Below the pieces are notes generated by a model, which was not told the origin of the DNA, did not search any database, and worked only from the letters and a program-made list of their open reading frames with translations. Of a DNA stretch of 64,000 nt, positions 52,800-62,987 are shown piece after piece. The DNA is from Plantago ovata (taxonomy: Eukaryota; Streptophyta; Magnoliopsida; Lamiales; Plantaginaceae). Every line of letters starts with the position of its first letter. Position 1 is the stretch's first letter. A program made the position numbers and the translations under genes. The DNA lies in assembly GCA_028274465.1 (NCBI GenBank), contig CM051457.1, positions 53,604,425 to 53,668,424 of the forward strand, given 5' to 3'.

Positions 52800-55700
52800 A
52801 TGAAAAAGCTAATCATACATGAGCAAAGAACTGAATCTGATGCTAGGCAAATCAAGTCAATTGAACTAAATGATGATTCTGACAATGACTCTCCTCCCCC
52901 GAGTCATGACAAGATAAATATAGTTCACGACAAAGAATTTCCAGCAAAAGACGCAATTGCTCCGGAAGTTGCTGAAATTACGCAATCTCCAGTGCCTGCT
53001 GATGAAATACCTCAAACTAGCAATGCTGAACAAGCAGTTGCTGATGAACAAATCTCAGCAGAGACACAAATTCCCAGTAGCACTGAACAAGTACATACTG
53101 AAGAGTCACATGCTGATGAGCAAACATATCCTGATCCAACAAACAGAAAACCTGTTTATAAATGGAATAGAGATCATCCCTCTACGGATATGAATGGCGA
53201 TATTAATAAACGCCAAGTGACTAGATCCAAAGCTACTCATGGACTTGCTGAAGAAGCAAATGTCGTAGAAGTAGAATCACTGTTCTCTTGCTTTGTTTCA
53301 GAAATTGAACCTAAAACCATAGAAGAAGCTTTAAAGCATTCCGAATGGATAAAGGCAATGCAAGAAGAACTGGGTCAATTTGAAAGGAACAAAGTCTGGA
53401 AACTTGTGCCACTTGCTGAAGACAAGAAAGCTATTTGTACAAAGTGGGTGTTAAAAAACAAGCTTAGCGAGTCTGGTGAAGTAACAAGAAATAAAGCACG
53501 TTTAGTTGCTCAAGGTTACTGTCAGACTGAAGGATTGGACTATGATGAGTCTTATGCACCAGTTGCAAGATTGGATGCAATTAGGCTTTTCTTGGCCTTT
53601 GTTGCTCACAATGACTTCATTGTTTACCTAATGGATGTTAAAAGTGCATTCTTAAATGGTGAACTTGCTGAAGAAGTCTACCTAGAACAACCCCCTGGCT
53701 TTGAACATCCCTCAGAAATCAAGATGGTATACAAGCTTCAGGAAGCTGTACATGGTCTAAAGCAAGCACCAAGAGCATGGTATGATACCTTGGCTAAGTT
53801 CTTGCTGGAAAATGGTTTCAAGAAAGGTGAAGTTGACAAAACCTTATTTACCATGAACCATGATGGTAAAATAATCTTAGGCCTTGCATGGTTTAAGTAA
53901 TTCCAAGGGAAAAGAAAAGAAATTGAGGAAAATCAAATCCCTTTGGAAAATGTTGGAGGAAAATCTATATTTTCCTTATTTTTCTACCGTTTGGCATCTC
54001 ATTTTTATTTTCCTGGAAAATAAATTGGTAGTTATATTTTTTTTTATCTTTCATCTTTTAAAATTGGTATGGTAACTATATATTTGAGTCTACTCACTCA
54101 GCCAAGACAAACAATTATTATCATTAAATTAAAATATTAATTTTCGTCTATAAAATTTACTTCAGAAACTTTAGAGTTTTCCATTTTATTTTTGTTGACT
54201 TTTTTTATATACAGTTTGACCTCAAATTAATCATAATTGATTAGGAAAAAATTATTTTTAAAAGTTATATTATACAAATATAAGAAGTATACTATCATAA
54301 TATAATTTTAAAAATTATTTTTTTCGCAATGAGTTATTGTAAATTTGAGGTCAAATCGGACATCGAAAAGTCAACAAAAATAAAGTGCGATAATATAAAG
54401 TTTCCGGAGTCAATAGTAAGTTTCTACTACACTATACACTAACTCAAGAATCACACTATACACTAACTCAAGAATCTGAGAACATAATATTTTTTCTCAA
54501 ATTAGTAATTGATAATATGAAATTAGTAATCGATAATGTTCATATATAACTATATATAACTAAGGGTTAATAAAAAAATTACCAGAACAAACGGAGATGT
54601 ATATGTATATAATGTTGGTGGAGATGTAATTCATTAATTAAGAAATTAATTTTGGAGGGAAGACGAAATTCTAAAAATTTTCATCAAAGTCTCTAATAAA
54701 TCTTAGATAGGGAGATGAAAATTTTGTAAAGAAAATTTTGTTTTATGCAGGACATGGAAATGGACGTGAAGATTTTGATCGAGAGTGAATATGAAGATAA
54801 ATATTGAAGATTTTGTGGATTCTGTTTTGATTTTATTTTCCTCATTTTCCCAAGTTTTCCACACTAACTAATTTTCCATATTAAATTTCCCTTAAAACAA
54901 ACATGAGAAAATTAGATTTTCCTTTATTTTCTTTTCTTTTCCCTTGGAATTACTCAAACCATGCAAGGCCTTAGTTCAAATTTATGTGGATGACATAATT
55001 TTTGGATCTAAGGACAAGCAACTTTGTGTTGATTTTACCAAACTCATGACAAATAAGTTTGAAATGAGTATGATGGGAAAATTGAATTATTTCCTAGGAT
55101 TGCAAGTCAAGCAACTCAAAGATGGAATATTCATAAATCAAGCAAAGTATGCGAAAGAAATGCTCATGAAGTTTAGGATCAAAGAGGATGAGAAACCTGA
55201 AAAGATCCCTATGAGTGTTGGTACCAAATTGGGCTATACTAAAGAGGACAAAAGTGTTGAAGAACACAAGTATAGGAAGCTCATTGGTTCCTTGTTGTAT
55301 CTAACAACAAGTAGACCTGACATTCAGTATGCTGTTTGTGTGTGTGCAAGATTCCAATCTGATCCAAGAGAATCACACTACAAAAAGGCAATCAAGATAC
55401 TGAAATATGTTAAAGGTACAGTCAATGTTGGATTATGGTATCCTAAAGATTCTGGACTTGAATTGGTTGGCTATTCTAATGCTGATCATGGAGGATCAAC
55501 TCTTGATAGAAAAAGTACCTCTGGAACTTGTCAGTTTTTGGGTACTAGATTAATATCATGGTTCAGCAAGAAGCAAACTTGTGTCGCCAATTCATCTACT
55601 GAATCTGAGTACATTGCAGCTGGTTGTTGCACAGCTCAAATCCTATGGATTCAGCAACAATTAAGAGATTATGGTATTTCTGCAAGGAAAACACTAATCT

Positions 55701-55933
55701 TTTGTGATAATACAAGTGCTATTGCAATTACGCAAAATTCTAAGTTTCACTCTAGGACCAAGCACATTGATATTAGACATCATTTCATTAGAGATCATGT
55801 GGAAAAAGGTGATATTGAGGTTGTGAAAGTAGGCACCGAAGATCAGCTTGCTGACATCTTCACCAAGCCCCTACCAGATAATAGGTTCGCAATGCTAAGG
55901 TATAACCTTGGATTGATTGAACTACCTCAATAA
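52800..55933 (+). pseudogene. RT and RNase H of B, split by a MITE
   Basis: The 52800-53879 part starts with an acidic linker (residues 1-150), then RT fingers and palm ([83 protein letters not shown]). After the MITE the frame resumes at 54974 with IYVDDIIFGS (motif C). It continues through NYFLGLQVKQ and RNase H, where the first catalytic residue reads GYSNADHGGS instead of A's GYSDADHGGS. The rest (STESEYIAA, CDNTSAIAI, ADIFTKPLP) is intact to the stop at 55931-55933. Confidence 0.92.
53880..54970. mobile_element. Tourist/PIF-Harbinger-like MITE in RT of B
   Basis: Ends are near-perfect terminal inverted repeats of about 40 bp beginning GGCCTTGCATGGTTT, with one mismatch. The target duplication is TTA (53877-53879 and 54971-54973). 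GGCCTTG ends plus TTA duplication are typical of Tourist-like PIF/Harbinger elements. At 1091 bp it is AT-rich and codes for nothing visible. Inside is a second foldback of about 70-bp arms (54159-54228 and 54342-54410) and a tandem duplication of about 24 bp at 54429-54476. The RT frame is preserved across one target copy. Confidence 0.92.
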
Positions 55934-55951
55934 GGGATACACTTGGCAGAA

Positions 55952-56316
55952 TGCTGAAACAGGTATTCAGCAAGCCAAAGTATTCCTGTCTAAAAGATTC
56001 AGTCACTAATTTCTTCTAAGAAATGATAAGTCACTATTGATTGCTGAAACAGGCATTCAGCAAGTAATTCCTTCAAAACGGGTATTTGTTAGGAAACTTG
56101 ATCACTTGCTGAGACAGGCACTCAGTAAGAGAAAGAACTTAAGGATTGCTGAGACGGGTACTCAGACAATCAAAAGATACTGAAACAGGTATTCAAGTAT
56201 CAAAGAAATTTTCTGAGACGGGAACTCAAAAAAAAAAGAGCAAAAGCTCATCGCTTAGATTTTACCAAAAGATGTCTCAAGTATAAAAGAATTTACTGAT
56301 ACGGAAAATCAGAAAT
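55952..56316 (+). repeat. Stem-loop array after pol of B
   Basis: The same seven hairpins as in A lie at 55952-55972, 56041-56063, 56105-56129, 56144-56171, 56176-56201, 56209-56233 and 56291-56316. Loops are ACAGGTA, ACAGGCA, ACAGGCA, ACGGGTA, ACAGGTA, ACGGGAA and ACGGAAA. Hairpin 2 is perfect here (TTGCTGAA/TTCAGCAA) and hairpin 4 pairs better than in A, while hairpin 6 has a mismatch. Confidence 0.85.
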
Positions 56317-56699
56317 ATCTTTTAATCTTAGGAAATATGAGATATCTAAGTAAGGGGGAACTTTCAGCAAGTATCTAGATTGTTAATTCAAACTCGTTGA
56401 AAAGATTCTTGTCTATTTCAGCAAGAAATCTATCCCTTAATACTCGGTAAAATCAATTTGTGACGTTAAAATGGCACAGATAAACTCGCAATAATCATGA
56501 CATGAAATTCAATCGTGGTCATTGATTAAAAGGAGTTACTTATCTAACGGCTAACAAAACAAAGAGAGAGAGTGCTCTGACGGTTTTAGTTAGTGGGCCA
56601 CTACGCATTCAATGCAATGGCTCCACTAACTCCAGTGTTTCTCTGTTTTACCCTTGCTGAGAGCTCAAATCGATTGAGTTTCTCACACACCAGAGACAC

Positions 56700-56707
56700 T
56701 ATATAAA
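56700..56707 (+). promoter_or_regulatory. Putative TATA box for the extra ORF of B
   Basis: TATATAAA, 142 bp before the ATG at 56842, conserved with A at 41885-41892. Confidence 0.5.
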
Positions 56708-56925
56708 GAAGGAGTTAGAGAAATGACAAAATTCTTTAACTCACATTTCCTTTCTCTGCAAATTCTAGCCTGAATCTACTGTACCTCCGGTCAAAAAGCA
56801 AACTATCTTTTTCGTACACATTTTCTTGCTCTATATAAGAAATGGCTCCCAAGAGACAGTCATCTAAGTCCTCAAAGTCGTCAAAGGTTGACAGTGCTGA
56901 AATACGCACTGCTCCGGTGACTACT

Positions 56926-58212
56926 TGATGAATGTGTATTTTACACTTTCATTCGAGTTTTTTTCACCTATTTTAGCTATCCTCTATATTAATTTAGCTA
57001 TATTTTAGTACATTTTATTAGAATAGTGTCACGTTTCCCTTTAGATTTTATTTTACAGGTTTTGGTTGAAATTCGAAGATTTCCGGGCAATTATATTGAA
57101 GTTGACAAGGAATTGGTGTTCCAGAAACCTATTTGGAGTATCTGAAGGTTTCCGGATAGGATTTGGAGTCTAGGGGCCGAATCTGGGGGTTAGAAGGCTA
57201 CTAGAAGACAGAAACCGAGTCCGAAAAGGGGAAGAAATCCAAAGACGCGCCGAAAAGCGGAATTCCGCGAAAAACTCTCCGGGACGAACCGCCCCACACC
57301 GGGCGAACCGCCTGGTGTGTGGGGCGAACCGCCCCACAGTATTTCGGGGCCTATATAGTTGCTCAGTTTTCTCCGAAAATCATATCTTTCCAGACCTACT
57401 TTCTCACCTCTCTCTATAGTTTTAGGTAGGAACTTCCCGGGGCCTGTCCTGGGAGTTCTGTAGCTTAGGGGATACTTTTTTATAGTAGATTGGAGCTCGT
57501 AGGATCGCAATTCTTCGGAGATTGACAACCTTCGGTAACTTGTATCTTACAGTTTAATCTACTTATTTTATATATGTGTCAATATGTTTTCTTCTATGAT
57601 TTCTGTTGATTGCATGCCTATTATGAGTAGCTAAACTTATCATTGGTGGTAATATGTGAATTCTTAGCGAAGGGAAGATAATCATGCTAATGGCTATATC
57701 GCGCATTATACTCCGTATCATTGCTTTATTTCGTTGATCAGGCACAACCTAAATTCTCGTATGTTGTATTAATTATTATGCACAATTGGACACTTGTCGA
57801 CCATCAGACCAATTATCTTCTTAGTGTTGAATAATTACGGAACACATTAGGACAATAGTGATTGACTTGTCAGACCAATTATCTTCGTAGTGCTTAATAT
57901 TTGCAACAGGACACTAGATTGATTCAAAGATCTCCATGCAAGACCAAGGAATTTATGTATGATTATCGACCCGTTATGTTAAGAAGGACCATACTATCAC
58001 CAATCTCCATTATCTGCTAGAAACCCCCTTTTGCTATCTATCTGTTGTTTTATATTCTCTTGTTAAATAGATAAAGCTAGTTATAGTCCTGAGAGAACGA
58101 CAGTCGAGTCATTCTACTGCTACACTACGGTTTTCGTTTTAGTTGTGGATTGCCTTTGGCTAATTACAAATTTATTTGCTTGAATTCGGAGCACGACATC
58201 CGCGGTTCATCA
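56926..58212 (+). repeat. 5' LTR of C
   Basis: TGATGAATGTG...GCGGTTCATCA, 1287 bp. A TATATAG box is near 57350. The segment 57280-57340 holds alternating GGGCGAACCGCC and GGGGCGAACCGCCCC palindrome-like units. It differs from the right LTR by only a few bases. Confidence 0.93.
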
Positions 58213-58215
58213 AAT

Positions 58216-58233
58216 TGGCGCCGTTGCCGGGGA
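58216..58233 (+). promoter_or_regulatory. Primer binding site of C (tRNA-Asp type)
   Basis: TGGCGCCGTTGCCGGGGA, three bases after the LTR, is exactly complementary to the usual 3' end of plant tRNA-Asp. A leader of about 130 bp without coding follows. Confidence 0.9.
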
Positions 58234-58366
58234 CTATACTCCTTTTTTATGTTTAATTTGTTTATATTTTCAGCATTCAATTCCTAATTCTATTAGTTTT
58301 AGTTTTCCTATTTAATCTATCTCTGATACTCCTTTCCTAGCTTGTCACAGATATTCAGGTCTTGTG

Positions 58367-60102
58367 ATGGCTCGCCCACTTTTGAAATCACGGGTTCAAC
58401 CCAACAAAGCACTGATGAGAGGTCCAGCTATTGTTCTTTCTGCTGCAACTCGAGATTTGGAAATCAAAAGTTGCATGTACCAGCAACTCCCGAGGTTCTA
58501 TAGGTTGGCTAGGGAAGATGTTATGGGATACCTGAATGATATTGACGACTTTATCAACAATCTTCCAAGGCCCGGAGCAGGGATAACGGACGATGAGCTA
58601 AGGATGAAGGTTTTTACTTTGGGGCTTGGTGATAAAGCCAAGGCATGGTTAGGCTCTCTGGAAGCCGGATCACTAGACACCTGGGACAAGGTGTATTTTG
58701 CTTTTATGGAGAAATACTTTCCTCACACATTGACTACCGCGCTTAAGGCGCAAATCACAGGATTCAAACAGGACTATAATGAGACCATCTACACCGCTTT
58801 CGAGAGGTTCAAGGACCTCATGCACAAGTGTCCACACCATGGTTTTGGGCTTCCTGATCTTGTCCAACACTTCTACAATGGACTCACATATGACAGTCAA
58901 CAGGTGGTGGATTTCCAATGCCGTGGTACTATCTGGGAAGAGACCGCCGAGGATGTGTGGGCGTGTTTCTAAAGGCTTGCTAAAGGCGTGGACCTGTGGC
59001 CCCACCAAACCAGGAGATCCCAATGCATGAAGTGAATGGTGTGAGTGGCGATAGGTTCGAAGGTTTCGCCAATCAGATGAGGCAAGCTCTAAGTGGCCTA
59101 ATCGGAACTTCTCTCTCCAACGAGGTATGTAGGGTGTGCAAGAATTATGGGCATGGGGATCATATGTGTAGATCAGATCTAGCACGAGAAGATGTTCACT
59201 TGGGAAACCGTAGTAATCCTACTCCTAAGGACGAAGCATCTACATCCAAGTCAGCAACTCTCTTGGATAATTTACAGAAATTGGTGGATTTCACCCAAGT
59301 GTTTTTGAAGAGATACGAGGAGGATTCAGCAAAGATCAATGCTCGTCTGGATCAATTGGAAGCTAGAGCTAGTAGAGAGCAAGGGAAGTTACATAGCCGC
59401 ACTGAGGGGTCCATGTCGATCAACTTGGTGGGAGATCAACCAGTGGAAATCACCATTAAGCAAGTTGCTAAGTGCGAGTGTTACAAGGATGAAGAGCCTC
59501 TACTAGCCAAGGAAGAAGAGAAGGACCTTGGTACTGATGAGAGTGGAAAGAAGCAAGAGAATCCCGAGCCACTCCCTCAAAGTTTCGATGTTAACGTCGG
59601 AATTAGCGAACTTGAAGATGTCCGTGCCACACTAGACACGGGATATTACTCGAACGTGCTCCCTTTGAATGTGTTTGAGAAGAGTAACCTTGGAAAACTA
59701 TCTGACCATAGGGCTATTGTACAACTGGCGGATGGATCCTTTGTGAGACCCGAAGGCGTTGTGAAAAATGTGTTGGTCAAGATTGGTGAAGCATCTGTAT
59801 ACACCAATTTTGTAGTTATGCCGGCGTCTGCACCTGGGACGGGGGATGTCATTCTCTTGGGACGAACGTTCTTGACAAAGCTACGCTCCGTGATGGACAT
59901 CTGCCAAAGAACTTGCACTATTGAAGTGGAAGGCAAGCAACATGTGTTGCAAGCCATATCTGATCCACCTGATCCGCCTGATAATTCTTTCACTACTCAC
60001 TACTGTGGTCTTGCAGCCTATATTCTTTCTTATTCACAGGTTCGTGGCATGGAGAGGAGATCGATGAAGGGGAAGTCTAGTACCCGCAGAAAGAAGAGAT
60101 AG
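58367..60102 (+). pseudogene. Gag-protease of C (one frameshift)
   Basis: The ATG at 58367 opens a gag domain (GDKAKAWLGSLEAGSLDTWDKVYFAF, YTAFERFKDLMHKCPHHGF, LVQHFYNGLTYDSQQVV) to a stop at 58972. A 1-nt shift there moves the rest into the frame running to 60102. That second part has a zinc knuckle CRVCKNYGHGDHMC (59110-59170), a coiled-coil stretch (FLKRYEEDSAKINARLDQLEAR), an acidic region, and an aspartic protease (TLDTGYYSNVLP at about 59630, VILLGRTFL). The gag is only distantly similar to D's and, unlike D's, has a full CCHC knuckle. The frame ends before any RT. Confidence 0.9.
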
Positions 60103-61697
60103 GCGCGGACAGGAGTCGAGTCAAAGACTTTAAACAATGACGCTATCCGGGAGGCAACCCGGAGATTTTATCGCTTTCTTTACCGCTTCAGATTTTATCT
60201 CACGAGTTTGATTGAGTATTATAGGTTACTTATACAAGCATTAGCTCTCACCTTGGATCCACTTTCGACGTTCGGGACGAGCGACGACGTTCAGGTTTGG
60301 GAAGGAGGTTATCGCTGGTTATCTCTATGCTTATCTTGCTTATGATAAACTCGTGAATTTTTTTTGCATTTGCACGTTTATTGCTTTCCTAGGATAGTCT
60401 TGCATGTTTTATATGGAGTTTATTGCCGAATTTTTTGAACTTTTTTATTGGGTAGATCAACCAACTATGCCATTAATCGTATGCTTCATCTCTATGAATT
60501 TGTTTGAGGTTTTTCTCGCTTGGCTTATCACATTTATGTATTGCACTTAGTTAAGCATGGTAGTATCGACATCACTTAGTGGTGTTTTCTCTACTGCGGT
60601 TCACGAAGGCCTTTATAATAGGATGATGCATGTTAGGGTCTTATGGTTGTTTCCCGAATAATTATGTACCTAAGAGACAACAAGTCTTCACCATGCTTTG
60701 AGATTGCTAAATGCCTAGGAAGGAGGTAGTGTGAGGTTGTGTGATCGTTTGTTTATAACCTATTCTTCCGAATAGGTTTGGGGAGGGGGCTACACCATCA
60801 TAGACTTGTTTCTGTTTTTCATTTTCGTATCGTGAGTTTCCTTTTCCGTGAATTTTGTACTACAACCTATTCTTTCGAATAGGTTTGGGGAAGTCGTGTG
60901 AGTCATTTTGTTTCTCTTTTTTGTTATGCTACTGCTGGCTAGAAAAAAAAATCGAAAAAAAAGAAAGAAAAAATTCCAGAAAAAAAGAGAAAAAGAAAAA
61001 GAAAAAAAAAAGAATCTGGAAAGAAAAAAAAAGAAAAAAAGAAAAGACCCCAAAAAAGTAAAGAAGGGTCCAAAAAAGGAAGCCAAATAGCAGTTTGGCA
61101 AAGTGTTGAGTCTTATTTTTCATTTTTTGTAATGTTCGTAATCGTGTTGTATTTTTCTATTTTTGATCTTTTTTGTCTTGAGTGTCATCTGTTCTAGACC
61201 ACCCTCGTCCTGCCATTCAGAAAGTGGTGAATAGATTAAGACTTTACTTGAGAGATGGGTAGAATAGGGGAGTGTTATCTTTTATAGGGAATCCTCCTTC
61301 GTTTGATGAGAGCCAGTACTGGGTCAACCTCTTTTGAGGAAAAGTCTTAACATGGTGGAACAGCAGTAAGTCCTCAGTTTCATAGGCACGGGACAACCAT
61401 TCGTATCTTAGCATGCTTCATTACGTCGTCACTGACTAGGTCCAGGTAGAGAATGTTACGAGAGACTATCTTGTCTTGACATAAGTGCTTATGTGGATGT
61501 GTATAAGTCAATCGAGGTATTCTTCAACCTATATTCATGCTTTGATTTATATGGTTTTTGTTCATATGTTTTTTGGTAGATTCAGTAGATTAGTTCATTT
61601 TATTTGGCATGAGACTCCATTTTATGTCTTGCATGTTTTTTGTATTAGAGTCTAGCTTAGTTGCTTGAGGACAAGCAAAGGTTCGGTTTGGGGAGTT
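60103..61697 (+). other. 3' untranslated region of C
   Basis: There is no coding. It starts with a TCCGGG/CCCGGA hairpin around GGGAGGCAACCC (60146-60163), then sequence shared with D from about 60200. Two hairpins have identical 9-bp arms (60757-60778 and 60864-60885), and a nearly pure purine tract of about 140 bp follows (60941-61085). A polypurine tract abuts the LTR at 61684-61697. Confidence 0.8.
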
Positions 61698-62987
61698 TGA
61701 TGAATGTGTATTTTACACTTTCATTCGAGTTTTTTTCACCTATTTTAGCTATCCTCTATATTAATTTAGCTATATTTTAGTACATTTTATTAGAATAGTG
61801 TCACGTTTCCCTTTAGATTTTATTTTACAGGTTTTGGTTGAAATTCGAAGATTTCCGGGCAATTATATTGAAGTTGACAAGGAATTGGTGTTCCAGAAAC
61901 CTATTTGGAGTATCTAAAGGTTTCCGGATAGGATTTGGAGTCTAGGGGCCGAATCTGGAGGTTAGAAGGCTACTAGAAGACAGAAACCGAGTCCGAAAAG
62001 GGGAAGAAATCCAAAGACGCGCCGAAAACGCGGAATTCCGCGAAAAACTCTCCTGGACGAACCGCCGCACACCGGGCGAACCGCCCGGTGTGTGGGGCGA
62101 ACCGCCCCACAGTATTTCGGGGCCTATATATAGTTGCTCAGTTTTCTCCGAAAATCATATCTTTCCAGACCTACTTTCTCACCCCTCTCTATAGTTTTAG
62201 GTAGGAACTTCCCGGAGCCTGTCCTGGGAGTTCTGTAGCTTAGGGGATACTTTTTTATGGCAGATTGGAGCTCGTAGGATCGCAATTCTTCGGAGATTGA
62301 CAACCTTCGGTAACTTGTATCTTACAGTTTAATCTACTTATTTTATATATCTTTCAATATGTTTTCTTCTATGATTTCTGTTGATTGCATGCCTATTATG
62401 AGTAGCTAAACTTATCATTGGTGGTAGTATGTGAATTCTTAGCGAAGGGAAGATAATCATGCTAATGGCTATATCGCGCATTATACTCCGTGTCATTGCT
62501 TTATTTCGTTGATCAGGCACAGCCTAAATTCTCGTATGTTGTATTAATTATTATGCACAATTGGACACTTGTCGACCATCAGACCAATTATCTTCGTAGT
62601 GTTGAATAATTACGGAACACATTAGGACAATAGTGATTGACTTGTCAAACCAATTATCTTCGTAGTGCTTAATATTTGCAACAGGACACTAGATTGATTC
62701 AAAGATCTCCATGCAAGACCGAGGAATTTATGTATGATTATCGACCCCTTATGTTAAGAAGGACCATACTATCACCAATCTCCATTATCTGCTAGAAACC
62801 CCCTTTTGCTATCTATCTGCTGTTTTATATTCTCTTGTTAAATAGATAAAGCTAGTTATAGTCCTGAGAGAACGACACTCGAGTCATTCTACTGCTACAC
62901 TACGGTTTTCGTTGTAGTTGTGGATTGCCTTTGGCTAATTACAAATTTATTTGCTTGAATTCGGAGCACGACATCCGCGATTCATCA
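61698..62987 (+). repeat. 3' LTR of C
   Basis: TGATGAATGTG...GCGATTCATCA, 1290 bp, followed by CTACT. The TATA box reads TATATATAG here, two bases longer than in the left LTR. Confidence 0.93.

Larger units (their letters stand above)
56926..62987 (+). mobile_element. Gag/protease-only Athila-related element C (non-autonomous)
   Basis: This is a 6.06-kb insertion with a perfect 5-bp duplication CTACT (56921-56925 and 62988-62992). Two nearly identical LTRs of about 1.29 kb, a tRNA-Asp primer binding site and a polypurine tract (GGTTTGGGGAGTT) are all intact. Between them are only gag and a protease domain and a 1.6-kb non-coding 3' region, with no RT, RNase H or integrase. LTR and 3' region match element D in opposite orientation. 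It fits the class of LTR elements that carry gag only (TR-GAG type). Confidence 0.93.
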
